Shown here: positions 12,060-24,925 of the stretch, piece after piece
Numbering within the stretch: position 1 is the first letter of the stretch
How the letters are laid out: every line of letters starts with the position of its first letter
NCBI GenBank assembly: GCA_030770545.1
Contig: CM061109.1
Location: 4,960,001-5,024,000, forward strand
Length of the DNA stretch: 64,000 nt
From: Macropodus opercularis
Taxonomy: Eukaryota > Chordata > Actinopteri > Anabantiformes > Osphronemidae
Reading direction: 5' to 3'
Notes under the pieces: model-generated
Databases searched by the model: none
What the model was told of the DNA's origin: nothing
Seen by the model: only the letters and a program-made list of their open reading frames with translations
Translations under genes and position numbers: made by a program

Positions 12060-15000
12060 TTTGTGTGACACATTCGTTCCGAGCAACGTACCCTGTAGTG
12101 TGCTTATCAGCAATGCACACGGGACACTGAAGGAGTCATCGCAAAGCTTATGATGTTATTATATCAGTCATACGCCCATTTTATTCAGATGGGACATCCC
12201 TAGATGTATGAATGCTCTAAAACATAAAATCAACTCAAATAAAACTAAATACAAGCTAGGTTTACCACAAAGTCACACAAATGAAGACAAAAAAAATCTG
12301 CTTTAAAACATAGGCCACAATGTTGCTGAACTTTTTCTTACACATGTGGTCGATTCTCTTTAAACCCATTAATGACTTACACAACGTAAGACTTCAGTAT
12401 TTGTAATATCCTACATGTAACTTCACTGTAACATTCACTGACCACTAAAGAAATTACAGAACGCGTCAGGTGACTAAACCATTTCACAGAGCTACACACA
12501 CATTCTTCACCTACACATAGTTGCTTCAGAACACTGGACTCACTCTGAATGGAGCGTCCGCTGTCTGCCTCCTGTCCCGGATGTCAGGCGGGAATCCAGT
12601 CCTGTTTCTGTGGAGCAGGTGGAACTTTTCCCTGGTGTCGGCTGTAACCATCAGTCTGGACTCAGGCGCCGGTCAGCAGACTGTCCATCACACTTTTATA
12701 CTACAAAATAAAACCAAAATAAATCAAATTAATCAAAATACAAGCTAGGTTTAACACAAAGGTACATGTAAGTAGACACAGAAGTTTTAAAGCTATGCCC
12801 AAATCAATGCTTTGCCCCAACCTACTGGGAACTCCTGTAATCTGTCAATACCCAAAGCATCTATTCTATACATTTGCACTTTCAGTCCAAAACCTGTTAA
12901 CTAATGATCAGTAGCCTGAGCATCACAGAGAGGAGACTTGTTGGCTCTCGCCTCAACAATGAGTTTATGTTACAAGTTCAGAGGTTCATCGTAAAATACT
13001 GTGATGTAATTTCAGTTTGTATGTGATATAAAAGATGGTTCATAACACTGTACTCACTGTGAACGGAGCATCCGCTGTCCGCCTCCTGTTCCGAACATCA
13101 GGCGGGAATCCAGTCCTCCTTTTTCTGTTTAGAGGAACCTTTCCCTTGTGTCGACTGTAACCCTCAGTCTGGACTCAGGCGTCAGTCGGCAGACTGTCCG
13201 TCCAACTTCTGACACCAAGATGTCGTGGAAAAACCTTCTTCAAATGCTGGAACATACTGAGAAAACTAGAGGAGCATGTTGGTGTAATGAACCAGCTCAA
13301 CGTTTAGTACGTGCTGGCATGAGGAAGACATCCTACAGCGAACCACTGTCTTCTGATGGATGTTAACACCAGAGCTTCTTATATATTGTAACACAATGGT
13401 TTAGCCACCCCTCGCATGCTACCTGCTGTCTAAACGCATGTTCCATTTGGCCAACAGACCAACCTGGTAAAGCTTCTAACTTCCCCATTTTGTTCCCTGT
13501 GGTTGTGTAGATTCACTTGGGCCGGTGCTTAAACTTTCAATGGGCTTATCATTCACACAGGGGTTTTCACTCACACTGATCTTCCCATCTCATCGTATGG
13601 TTGGATCTTATCACACATACTCTAACTTTGGGTGACTCTCTTCAGCCAGGTAGTTTGTGTGACACATTCGTTCCGAGCAACGTACCCTGTAGTGTGCTTA
13701 TCAGCAATGCACACGGGACACTGAAGGAGTCATCGCAAAGCTTATGATGTTATTATATCAGTCATACGCCCATTTTATTCAGATGGGACATCCCTAGATG
13801 TATGAATGCTCTAAAACATAAAATCAACTCAAATAAAACTAAATACAAGCTAGGTTTACCACAAAGTCACACAAATGAAGACAAAAAAAATCTGCTTTAA
13901 AACATAGGCCACAATGTTGCTGAACTTTTTCTTACACATGTGGTCGATTCTCTTTAAACCCATTAATGACTTACACAACGTAAGACTTCAGTATTTGTAA
14001 TATCCTACATGTAACTTCACTGTAACATTCACTGACCACTAAAGAAATTACAGAACGCGTCAGGTGACTAAACCATTTCACAGAGCTACACACACATTCT
14101 TCACCTACACATAGTTGCTTCAGAACACTGGACTCACTCTGAATGGAGCGTCCGCTGTCTGCCTCCTGTCCCGGATGTCAGGCGGGAATCCAGTCCTGTT
14201 TCTGTGGAGCAGGTGGAACTTTTCCCTGGTGTCGGCTGTAACCATCAGTCTGGACTCAGGCGCCGGTCAGCAGACTGTCCATCACACTTTTATACTACAA
14301 AATAAAACCAAAATAAATCAAATTAATCAAAATACAAGCTAGGTTTAACACAAAGGTACATGTAAGTAGACACAGAAGTTTTAAAGCTATGCCCAAATCA
14401 ATGCTTTGCCCCAACCTACTGGGAACTCCTGTAATCTGTCAATACCCAAAGCATCTATTCTATACATTTGCACTTTCAGTCCAAAACCTGTTAACTAATG
14501 ATCAGTAGCCTGAGCATCACAGAGAGGAGACTTGTTGGCTCTCGCCTCAACAATGAGTTTATGTTACAAGTTCAGAGGTTCATCGTAAAATACTGTGATG
14601 TAATTTCAGTTTGTATGTGATATAAAAGATGGTTCATAACACTGTACTCACTGTGAACGGAGCATCCGCTGTCCGCCTCCTGTTCCGAACATCAGGCGGG
14701 AATCCAGTCCTCCTTTTTCTGTTTAGAGGAACCTTTCCCTTGTGTCGACTGTAACCCTCAGTCTGGACTCAGGCGTCAGTCGGCAGACTGTCCGTCCAAC
14801 TTCTGACACCAAGATGTCGTGGAAAAACCTTCTTCAAATGCTGGAACATACTGAGAAAACTAGAGGAGCATGTTGGTGTAATGAACCAGCTCAACGTTTA
14901 GTACGTGCTGGCATGAGGAAGACATCCTACAGCGAACCACTGTCTTCTGATGGATGTTAACACCAGAGCTTCTTATATATTGTAACACAATGGTTTAGCC

Positions 15001-15245
15001 ACCCCTCGCATGCTACCTGCTGTCTAAACGCATGTTCCATTTGGCCAACAGACCAACCTGGTAAAGCTTCTAACTTCCCCATTTTGTTCCCTGTGGTTGT
15101 GTAGATTCACTTGGGCCGGTGCTTAAACTTTCAATGGGCTTATCATTCACACAGGGGTTTTCACTCACACTGATCTTCCCATCTCATCGTATGGTTGGAT
15201 CTTATCAAACATACTCTAACTTTGGGTGACTCTCTTCAGCCAGGT
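12060..15245 (+). repeat. Two near-identical adjacent units in copy 1 array
   Basis: Two neighbouring 1594-bp stretches share 'tttgtgtgacac' (12061 and 13653), 'accaaaataaat' (12713 and 14307), 'tactgggaac' and 'acagaccaacc'. The first of these is otherwise seen only near 5687. This points to a recent single-unit duplication separate from the three-unit event in copy 2. Limits approximate. Confidence 0.6.
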
Positions 15246-18200
15246 AGTTTGTATGACACATTCGTTCCGAGCAACGTACCCTGTAGTGTGCTTATCAGCA
15301 ATGCACACGGGACACTGAAGGAGTCATCGCAAAGCTTATGATGTTATTATATCAGTCATACGCCCATTTTATTCAGATGGGACATCCCTACATGTATGAA
15401 TGCTCTAAAACATAAAATCAACTCAAATAAAACTAAATACAAGCTAGGTTTACCACAAAGTCACACAAATGAAGACAAAAAAAATCTGCTTTAAAACATA
15501 GGCCACAATGTTGCTGAACTTTTTCTTACACATGTGGTCGATTCTCTTTAAACCCATTAATGACTTACACAACGTAAGACTTCAGTATTTGTAATATCCT
15601 ACATGTAACTTCACTGTAACATTCACTGACCACTAAAGAAATTACAGAACGCGTCAGGTGACTAAACCATTTCACAGAGCTACACACACATTCTTCACCT
15701 ACACATAGTTGCTTCAGAACACTGGACTCACTCTGAATGGAGCGTCCGCTGTCTGCCTCCTGTCCCGGATGTCAGGCGGGAATCCAGTCCTGTTTCTGTG
15801 GAGCAGGTGGAACTTTTCCCTGGTGTCGGCTGTAACCATCAGTCTGGACTCAGGCGCCGGTCAGCAGACTGTCCATCACACTTTTATACTACAAAATAAA
15901 ACCAATATAAATCAAATTAATCAAAATACAAGCTAGGTTTAACACAAAGGTACATGTAAGTAGACACAGAAGTTTTAAAGCTATGCCCAAATCAATGCTT
16001 TGCCCCAACCTACAGGGAACTACTGTAATCTGTCAATACCCAAAGCATCTATTCTATACATTTGCACTTTCAGTCCAAAACCTGTTAACTAATGATCAGT
16101 AGCCTGAGCATCACAGAGAGGAGACTTGTTGGCTCTCGCCTCAACAATGAGTTTATGTTACAAGTTCAGAGGTTCATCGTAAAATACTGTGATGTAATTT
16201 CACTTTGTATGTGATATAAAAGATGGTTCATAACACTGTACTCACTGTGAACGGAGCATCCGCTGTCCGCCTCCTGTTCCGAACATCAGGCGGGAATCCA
16301 GTCCTCCTTTTTCTGTTTAGAGGAACCTTTCCCTTGTGTCGACTGTAACCCTCAGTCTGGACTCAGGCGTCAGTCGGCAGACTGTCCGTCCAACTTCTGA
16401 CACCAAGATGTCGTGGAAAAACCTTCTTCAAATGCTGGAACATACTGAGAAAACTAGAGGAGCATGTTGGTGTAATGAACCAGCTCAACGTTTAGTACGT
16501 GCTGGCATGAGGAAGACATCCTACAGCGAACCACTGTCTTCTGATGGATGTTAACACCAGAGCTTCTTATATATTGTAACACAATGGTTTAGCCACCCCT
16601 CGCATGCTACCTGCTGTCTAAACGCATGTTTCATTTGGCCAACAGACCAACCTGGTAAAGCTTCTAACTTCCCCATTTTGTTCCCTGTGGTTGTGTAGAT
16701 TCACTTGGGCCGGTGCTTAAACTTTCAATGGGCTTATCATTCACACAGGGGTTTTCACTCACACTGATCTTCCCATCTCATCGTATGGTTGGATCTTATC
16801 AAACATACTCTAACTTTGGGTGACTCTCTTCAGCCAGGTAGTTTGTATGACACATTCGTTCCGAGCAACGTACCCTGTAGTGTGCTTATCAGCAATGCAC
16901 ACGGGACACTGAAGGAGTCATCGCAAAGCTTATGATGTTATTATATCAGTCATACGCCCATTTTATTCAGATGGGACATCCCTAGATGTATGAATGCTCT
17001 AAAACATAAAATCAACTCAAATAAAACTAAATACAAGCTAGGTTTACCACAAAGTCACACAAATGAAGACAAAAAAAATCTGCTTTAAAACATAGGCCAC
17101 AATGTTGCTGAACTTTTTCTTACACATGTGGTCGATTCTCTTTAAACCCATTAATGACTTACACAACGTAAGACTTCAGTATTTGTAATATCCTACATGT
17201 AACTTCACTGTAACATTCACTGACCACTAAAGAAATTACAGAACGCGTGAGGTGACTAAACCATTTCACAGAGCTACACACACATTCTTCACCTACACAT
17301 AGTTGCTTCAGAACACTGGACTCACTCTGAATGGAGCGTCCGCTGTCTGCCTCCTGTCCCGGATGTCAGGCGGGAATCCAGTCCTGTTTCTGTGGAGCAG
17401 GTGGAACTTTTCCCTGGTGTCGGCTGTAACCATTAGTCTGGACTCAGGCGCCGGTCAGCAGACTGTCCATCACACTTTTATACTACAAAATAAAACCAAT
17501 ATAAATCAAATTAATCAAAATACAAGCTAGGTTTAACACAAAGGTACATGTAAGTAGACACAGAAGTTTTAAAGCTATGCCCAAATCAATGCTTTGTCCC
17601 AACCTACAGGGAACTCCTGTAATCTGTCAATACCCAAAGCATCTATTCTATACATTTGCACTTTCAGTCCAAAACCTGTTAACTAATGATCAGTAGCCTG
17701 AGCATCACAGAGAGGAGACTTGTTGGCTCTCGCCTCAACAATGAGTTTATGTTACAAGTTCAGAGGTTCATCGTAAAATACTGTGATGTAATTTCAGTTT
17801 GTATGTGATATAAAAGATGGTTCATAACACTGTACTCACTGTGAACGGAGCATCCGCTGTCCGCCTCCTGTTCCGAACATCAGGCGGGAATCCAGTCCTC
17901 CTTTTTCTGTTTAGAGGAACCTTTCCCTTGTGTCGACTGTAACCCTCAGTCTGGACTCAGGCGTCAGTAGGCAGACTGTCCGTCCAACTTCTGACACCAA
18001 GATGTCGTGGAAAAACCTTCTTCTTATGACAAATGCTGGAACATACTGAAAAAACTAGAGGAGCATGTTGGTGTAATGAACCAGCTCAACGTTTAGTACG
18101 TGCTGGCATGAGGAAGACATCCTACAGCGAACCACTGTCTTCTGATGGATGTTAACACCAGAGCTTCTTATATATTGTAACACAATGGTTTAGCCACCCC

Positions 18201-20846
18201 TCGCATGCTACCTGCTGTCTAAACGCATGTTCCATTTGGCCAACAGACCAACCTGGTAAAGCTTCTAACTTCCCCATTTTGTTCCCTGTGGTTGTGTAGA
18301 TTCACTTGGGCCGGTGCTTAAACTTTCAATGGGCTTATCATTCACACAGGGGTTTTCACTCACACTGATCTTCCCATCTCATCGTATGGTTGGATCTTAT
18401 CAAACATACTTTAACTTTGGGTGACTCTCTTCAGCCAGGTAGTTTGTATGACACATTCGTTCCGAGCAACGTACCCTGTAGTGTGCTTATCAGCAATGCA
18501 CACGGGACACTGAAGGAGTCATCGCAAAGCTTATGATGTTATTATATCAGTCATACGCCCATTTTATTCAGATGGGACATCCCTAGATGTATGAATGCTC
18601 TAAAACATAAAATCAACTCAAATAAAACTAAATACAAGCTAGGTTTACCACAAAGTGACACAAATGAAGACAAAAAAAATCTGCTTTAAAACATAGGCCA
18701 CAATGTTGCTGAACTTTTTCTTACACATGTGGTCGATTCTCTTTAAACCCATTAATGACTTACACAACGTAAGACTTCAGTATTTGTAATATCCTACATG
18801 TAACTTCACTGTAACATTCACTGACCACTAAAGAAATTACAGAACGCGTGAGGTGACTAAACCATTTCACAGAGCTACACACACATTCTTCACCTACACA
18901 TAGTTGCTTCAGAACACTGGACTCACTCTGAATGGAGCGTCCGCTGTCTGCCTCCTGTCCCGGATGTCAGGCGGGAATCCAGTCCTGTTTCTGTGGAGCA
19001 GGTGGAACTTTTCCCTGGTGTCGGCTGTAACCATTAGTCTGGACTTAGGCGCCGGTCAGCAGACTGTCCATCACACTTTTATACTACAAAATAAAACCAA
19101 TATAAATCAAATTAATCAAAATACAAGCTAGGTTTAACACAAAGTTATATGTAAGAAGACACAGAAGTTTTAAAGCTATGCCCAAATCAATGCTTTGCCC
19201 CAACCTACAGGGAACTACTGGAATCTGCCAATACCCAAAACATCTATTCTATACATTTGCACTTTCAGTCCAAAACCTGTTAACTAATGATCAGTAGCCT
19301 GAGCATCACAGAGAGGAGACTTGTTGGCTCTCGCCTCAACAATGAGTTTATGTTACAAGTTCAGAGGTTCATCGTAAAATACTGTGATGTAATTTCAGTT
19401 TGTATGTGATATAAAAGATGGTTCATAACACTGTACTCACTGTGAACGGAGCATCCGCTGTCCGCCTCCTGTTCCGAACATCAGGCGGGAATCCAGTCCT
19501 CCTTTTTCTGTTTAGAGGAACCTTTCCCTTGTGTCGACTGTAACCCTCAGTCTGGACTCAGGCGTCAGTCGGCAGACTGTCCGTCCAACTTCTGACACCA
19601 AGATGTCGTGGAAAAACCTTCTTCTTATGACAAATGCTGGAACATACTGAGAAAACTAGAGGAGCATGTTGGTGTAATGAACCAGCTCAACGTTTAGTAC
19701 GTGCTGGCATGAGGAAGACATCCTACAGCGAACCACTGTCTTCTGATGGATGTTAACACCAGAGCTTCTTATATATTGTAACACAATGGTTTAGCCACCC
19801 CTCGCATGCTACCTGCTGTCTAAACGCATGTTTCATTTGGCCAACAGACCAACCTGGTAAAGCTTCTAACTTCCCCATTTTGTTCCCTGTGGTTGTGTAG
19901 ATTCACTTGGGCCGGTGCTTAAACTTTCAATGGGCTTATCATTCACACAGGGGTTTTCACTCACACTGATCTTCCCATCTCATCGTATGGTTGGATCTTA
20001 TCAAACATACTCTAACTTTGGGTGACTCTCTTCAGCCAGGTAGTTTGTATGACACATTCGTTCCGAGCAACGTACCCTGTAGTGTGCTTATCAGCAATGC
20101 ACACGGGACACTGAAGGAGTCATCGCAAAGCTTATGATGTTATTATATCAGTCATACGCCCATTTTATTCAGATGGGACATCCCTAGATGTATGAATGCT
20201 CTAAAACATAAAATCAACTCAAATAAAACTAAATACAAGCTAGGTTTACCACAAAGTGACACAAATGAAGACAAAAAAAATCTGCTTTAAAACATAGGCC
20301 ACAATGTTGCTGAACTTTTTCTTACACATGTGGTCGATTCTCTTTAAACCCATTAATGACTTACACATATCCTACATGTAACTTCACTGTAACATTCACT
20401 GACCACTAAAGAAATTACAGAACGCGTCAGGTGACTAAACCATTTCACAGAGCTACACACACATTCTTCACCTACACATAGTTGCTTCAGAACACTGGAC
20501 TCACTCTGAATGGAGCGTCCGCTGTCTGCCTCCTGTCCCGGATGTCAGGCGGGAATCCAGTCCTGTTTCTGTGGAGCAGGTGGAACTTTTGCCTGGTGTC
20601 GGCTGTAACCATCAGTCTGGACTCAGGCGTCGGGCAGCAGACTGTCCATCACACTTTTATACCACAAAATAAAACCAATATAAATCAAATTAATCAAAAT
20701 ACAAGCTAGGTTTAACACAGTTATATGTAAGAAGACACAGAATTTTTAAAGCTATGCCCAAATCAATGCTTTGCCCCAACCTACAGGGAACTACTGTAAT
20801 CTTTTAATACCCAAAGCAGTTATTCTATACAGCTGCATTTTCAGTC

Positions 20847-21180
20847 TAAGTATGGGCGTTGTTGAGGTATGACGTTGAACATTTTATTAATAAAGTAAAA
20901 CAACATAGATCTTGTATCCTGACATACGAATGAAATATTTATCTCAGCATCACTGGACACTGGACTAAACGTTTCAAGTTGGTAAAACTTCCATGCTAAC
21001 ATTTAGTTAAGGTTTTATTCAGTTTTCTCATTTACATAGATAAGTTGCAACAAAACCTGCACATTTCAGTCTAATCTTGTTCAGGGTGAAAGTAAACAAA
21101 AACACCTTCACATGACACAAACAGGTAAAGTACATGAACTATGTCCTCAACTGATCAGAAAACAGAAGTGAAATGAACAT
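20847..21180. other. Right flank immediately after array, copy 1
   Basis: AT-rich sequence without recognised gene. It contains 'attaataaag' and two T-rich runs that could serve as branch or acceptor regions for a minus-strand transcript. Repeats at 63326-63659. Confidence 0.45.
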
Positions 21181-21440
21181 TTTTATCAGCTGTAGAATGT
21201 CTTACCTCTGTGTCTCTGTCTTCATGGGGAGGATCTGGTACCGTCTGGTTTAGGACCCCAGGGTCACGTGATGTCGTCAAACACAAGCTGTTCATCCTCC
21301 AGCAGCACAGATAGTGGACCTGGTTTACAACTGTTGTTGAAAGAGCATCATAAAGAGCAGCGCTGAGGAGCCGATGCTAAAGTCAGACACGCTGGGAAAA
21401 ACGCTTCAGTACAGGCCGCGTACAAGGCAGACGCTGCCCC
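21180..21440 (-). promoter_or_regulatory. Promoter/first-exon-like module 1 (minus strand)
   Basis: Similar to 21735-21960. Both share 'aatgtcttacctctgt', a 'ggtacc' site, a 'gtca/tga' cluster and 'gggaaaaacg'. On the minus strand the module ends in a donor-like 'cagag|gtaagac' (GT at 21205-21204). It contains a CACGTG E-box (GTCACGTG, 21263-21270) next to a degenerate CRE. Together with the second module this could be a pair of alternative first exons reading towards the 1594-bp array. Inference from motifs only. Confidence 0.35.
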
Positions 21441-21734
21441 CTCGTGGACAAATACAGGAATGATCCTCCATGACAGTTTTCTAGTGTGACCCATGACTTG
21501 ATCGGTTTTCGTTTCAATAAGGTAACACTCTAATGTTTTAATAGAGCATGTCAAAAAGAAAACATGGAAAACGATAGCAAACACTGACATGATAAGTAGT
21601 TTTTCAGGTGAAATAAACGTCCAATAGTTACCAAATCACAATAGTAAAAAAAACGTCACAATACACGCAATAAGCAGTTCAAGACATTTCTCAACTGATC
21701 AGAATGCATAGCACAAATAATATACAAATATTTT

Positions 21735-21960
21735 TTATCTCAGCATAAAATGTCTTACCTCTGTTTCTCTGTCTCGGTGGAAATGATATGACTGGTACCA
21801 GTTTCATCTGTTTAGCCGACTCCACAGTTACGTGACGTCATCAACCGCCGATCTAGCAGTTGATATTCTCAGCCCATCAGATTCAAGCTACCGAGTAACC
21901 ATGACGACCATGGCGCAGAGGCACTCGGGAAAAACGTGTTGCATTGATAACATCCAATAT
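21735..21960 (-). promoter_or_regulatory. Promoter/first-exon-like module 2 with full CRE (minus strand)
   Basis: Paralogue of the module 555 bp to its left. It has a perfect CRE palindrome TGACGTCA at 21833-21840 and a donor-like 'acagag|gtaagac' (GT at 21758-21757) on the minus strand. The CpG content around 21840-21970 is clearly higher than in the surroundings. No protein recognised on the minus strand; the open frame that crosses this region has no family match. Confidence 0.38.
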
Positions 21961-22056
21961 GGCGGCGTGCGGAACTAGCACACGCTCTACCCTTTCAGAA
22001 ACACGTAAAGCTGTAGCAACCGACAGAGAAGGAGAATAAGAAAAAAAGCTGGACAG
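21959..22056 (+). promoter_or_regulatory. Possible plus-strand first exon with YY1-like ATGGCGGC start and 26-codon small ORF
   Basis: The sequence 'aatatggcggcg' fits the YY1 core (ATGGCGGC) often found at vertebrate housekeeping start sites, where the ATG doubles as the initiator. From this ATG a frame of 26 codons runs to TAA at 22037-22039. It is followed by a donor-like 'ggacag|gtaggt' (GT at 22057). With the minus-strand modules on its left the layout resembles a bidirectional CpG-rich promoter. No protein family recognised; the small ORF could be an upstream ORF or chance. Confidence 0.35.
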
Positions 22057-22830
22057 GTAGGTGGCCTCCTCAGTGACATGTTTACTGTGTACAGTAGCGC
22101 TGCTAGATGTTTGAATATACAATACGTAAAGCTAAAGTAGCAATGTCGCTAACAAGCTAACCTAAGGCTAACTGCTGACAATATTTACACAATCACTGTA
22201 TAACAAGGTTTGGACCATTTTGTTAGCAGTGTATCAACCAGACTGTGTTTCAGTTGCACATGTGTCCTTCCACAGAACTCTGGTAGATAATTAATAAGCA
22301 TGTAAATGTTCAAAATTCAATCCTTAGTTTATGTATTAAATGAACTCTATATCTTTTTTGCCTTTATTTCATAACTTATGTCCGAATGTGTTACAAGTTA
22401 GCAACGTGCTCTGGTTTGTACTTGGGGCTATGGTAGAAACATTATCTGTAGTCCCAACAGCTGTGCAGCATGCAAGCAAGTGTTGCACACAGCTTGGTAA
22501 CGCAGAGACAAAAGAAGATGTTCAGTCAAAAAAAAGGGTAAAATGTCAACAAAACCCACTCCCTGTTAAAGCTGCTGTCAGGATGTGAGCGCCATCATTT
22601 ATACTGATGAGGTGAAAACGTATTATGGACGTATGTGCCACATTATTACAGTGTTTTTTGTGCAGTAGACAAGACGGAAAAACATGCTCAGACAGATGAA
22701 GATATTTTAAGCACCTATCGATACTGATTGTTGCTGATACTTACTACTTACTTACTTACAGCTTATTAATCTGTAAAGATGTGGTATCTATCTGTTGTTA
22801 ATAAGTTTTTGTTTTTCCCCTCAATTCCAG

Positions 22831-22907
22831 GTGACACACAAGCAGACTCCTGCAGTGGCAGTTGAGAGTGAGATGCCCCCTGCTTCCAGTAAGATGTTAA
22901 TAATCAG
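22831..22907 (+). other. Candidate 77-nt internal exon (gene unknown)
   Basis: Preceded by a strong acceptor ('tttttcccctcaattccag') and followed by a donor ('atcag|gtaaag'). Frame 1 is open across all 25 complete codons (begins VTHKQTPAVAVE and ends MLIIR). The inverted paralogue at 38771-38847 keeps exactly 77 nt, both splice sites and the open frame, with most changes in the middle. Conserved exon structure in both members supports a real ancestral exon. The encoded protein is not recognised. Confidence 0.45.
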
Positions 22908-22924
22908 GTAAAGAAGTAGGGCCA

Positions 22925-24925
22925 TCACTGTGGTCACAAATCATGGTTGTTGCTCTGTACTGTGTGTAGTTTCAATATAATAATAATAGGAAGCTGAACA
23001 CACTACTTATAGTGGCAGCACTTCAAAACGTGATCCGTTTTCATTGCAGTATCTTTGCGTGTCCACAACGTTTTAGTTTTTTTTCCGCAAAAAGCTCTGA
23101 ATTGTTATCTGAAAAACAGCGTTTTTGTCTTACAACTATCTTCCGTTCACTGCAAAGTTATAATGGCCGTGTCTTGTGTTTGATGTTGAAAGGCTTTAAA
23201 GACAGCAGGCATCTCCCAAAATATCTACACACACACTGTATCACGTCTGCTGTGATATAAATATCTCCACATATTTCTGTGGCTGCGATGTAATTAATAT
23301 ATGATACTTTGCACTTTTAAAAATGTGCATATAACTATTCTGTTGTCACAATTTCTGCCGGTAAGTGAACTTCACTATAATGTTTGTCTCTTGTAGAGAA
23401 TTTCTGTATGAAGCCTTCTCTATGGTAAATAATCCAACAGTGTTATTCAGATACAGTGAGTGAAAACAGGGAACGTTTGATCACATCGCTTCCCACAGCA
23501 GGTGTATTCATATGTTAATGTTCACTCCTCACCTTGGCTTCAGCCGCCAAGCGGTGAAAGGCTGCTGAGAAGCCACCACGTTTTACAGGAGCCTTCCTGG
23601 TTTGTTAACTGCAGCATCGTCAGAAAAACGCACAGTTAAAGCTCCTCATTCAAGCTGCACCGTCATTGTTACCATTGTATCAATTGTTCACCCAAATTAT
23701 AGCGAAGGCTGACTGGCGGCTCAATGACTGATCGCCTTATTCTGACTGTGATGACTTTGCGCTTCCTCCAGTAAAAATCAACAATAAATAATGAAGGGTC
23801 TAAAGGTTTTCAGCTGAACTTTCAGTCCTTTGCTGCTGCAGCCAAGGTGAGAATTCTCGTTTCCATCTGACTGCAACGATCTTAACGTGGGGGAGGGGAC
23901 GTCTTTGCCTTTAGCTGGATGTCGGTGGAGACTCTCAGTCATCCAGCTGAGGTTGTCTGAAAGTTGATTCATACATGTGTGTTTTTTTACACGTATTTGA
24001 AGTGGATGGTTGTGTGGAGTTTATTTATTTAAGGTGTCTGTATGTAACCAACAAACTGAATGAATGACGACATTAACATCGATAAATTCGTCCCCAGATC
24101 CTGAGCTAAACAACAGTGCGTATTTCTTGTCTAGTGTGTCCCAACACCGTGTTTTGTCAAGGAGTGAATCGTCTGAAGCGTCTTTTAATTCATACATTTT
24201 GTGTATTGGTCTCCGCTGGACTCATCACGTCCTGTCAGCTTGTGGGCGCTGGTGGCAGCAGCTCACTTCAGTTCACAAAGCGCAGAAGACAAGGTAAACA
24301 AAACAGCATTATATCTTTCAAACACGCGTCCATATGTCTGTTATGAGTTGATTAAAAGGAGATTTTAGAAATTAAAATCAGGCAGAAACTCGGGTCGCCA
24401 AAACGGGAACCGCTGAACTACACAAGACACCGCCAGGGTGGCTTCACAGGTGTTCTTGTCTGAATGGATGTAGCCACCATTGAATGAGATTTTCTTGTAT
24501 AAATTTCCATTTTAGTGAACCTTACTCTTTTATTGAGTTGGGAGTTTATATTATAACGTCTGATAAATAAAGAATTCACAGAAATCCTCGGTACAGTACT
24601 GTGTGGTTGTAGGACTAGCCATGACCGGCTATAAGTGTCAGCCCATCGCCACCTACAGGTCATTTAGACGTAACACACGCTGTGCCTCGGCAAAAATGCA
24701 GTGGAAACGTGGCAGAAATGACAAACCAACGCGGTGGAATACGACACTTTTAACAGCTACCACTGTATTTCGTACAGATTTGAGTCAGGGTTTTGTGTGG
24801 AACTGTGTTTAATTTGTGGTTGAAGCCATGGTTAACCTGATGAACATGTTGGTTCTCTTTCGCTCATGGGGCCCTTGCAGGGAGTGAACTGTAGCTCATA
24901 CGTTTAGGATACTACTTTGTGCCCT
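22925..24925. other. 2-kb insert relative to the inverted paralogue
   Basis: Present here but absent from the matching position near 38740. No transposase frame, obvious terminal inverted repeats or known RNA gene seen. The longest open frames (60-80 codons) overlap on both strands and match nothing I recognise. It may be a composite of non-autonomous elements, or the other member may carry a deletion. Confidence 0.5.

Larger units (their letters stand above)
1925..20846 (+). repeat. 1594-bp tandem array, copy 1 (12 anchored units plus truncated lead unit)
   Basis: Using the motif 'ttgcttcagaacactgg' as anchor, units begin at 2957, 4551, 6145, 7739, 9333, 10927, 12521, 14115, 15709, 17303, 18904 and 20482. 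Nine successive spacings are exactly 1594 bp, then 1601 and 1578. The lead unit (about 1925-2956) lacks roughly 140 bp including the B-module donor. The last unit fades out at about 20846. Units differ by a few substitutions each. The 1601-bp unit carries a 7-bp insertion near 18025. The 1578-bp unit carries the same insertion near 19626 and a 23-bp deletion near 20366. Open frames of 72 and 75 codons recur in every unit, but they begin with GTG/TTG and are judged non-coding. No other gene seen. Confidence 0.97.
1..21521. repeat. Large tandem segmental duplication, copy 1 (left flank + array + right flank)
   Basis: This block reappears in direct orientation from 39299 to the window end. The left flank aligns at a constant offset of 39298 and the right flank at 42479. 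I noted only a handful of substitutions in about 1.9 kb of left flank (for example near 398, 537, 578 and 669) and a few in about 670 bp of right flank (near 20873, 20877 and 21424), so the copies are about 99% identical by eye. The copies differ mainly in array unit number. Neither outer limit can be fixed: copy 1 starts at or before the window edge and copy 2 runs off the right edge. The duplication period is 39298 bp if the interval 21522-39298 belongs to copy 1. Confidence 0.95.

Noticed and set aside
1925..20846. Tandem array as a CRISPR or ribosomal DNA array
   Set aside because: The unit is 1.6 kb with no short repeat/spacer pattern and no recognisable rRNA sequence, and the context is eukaryotic.
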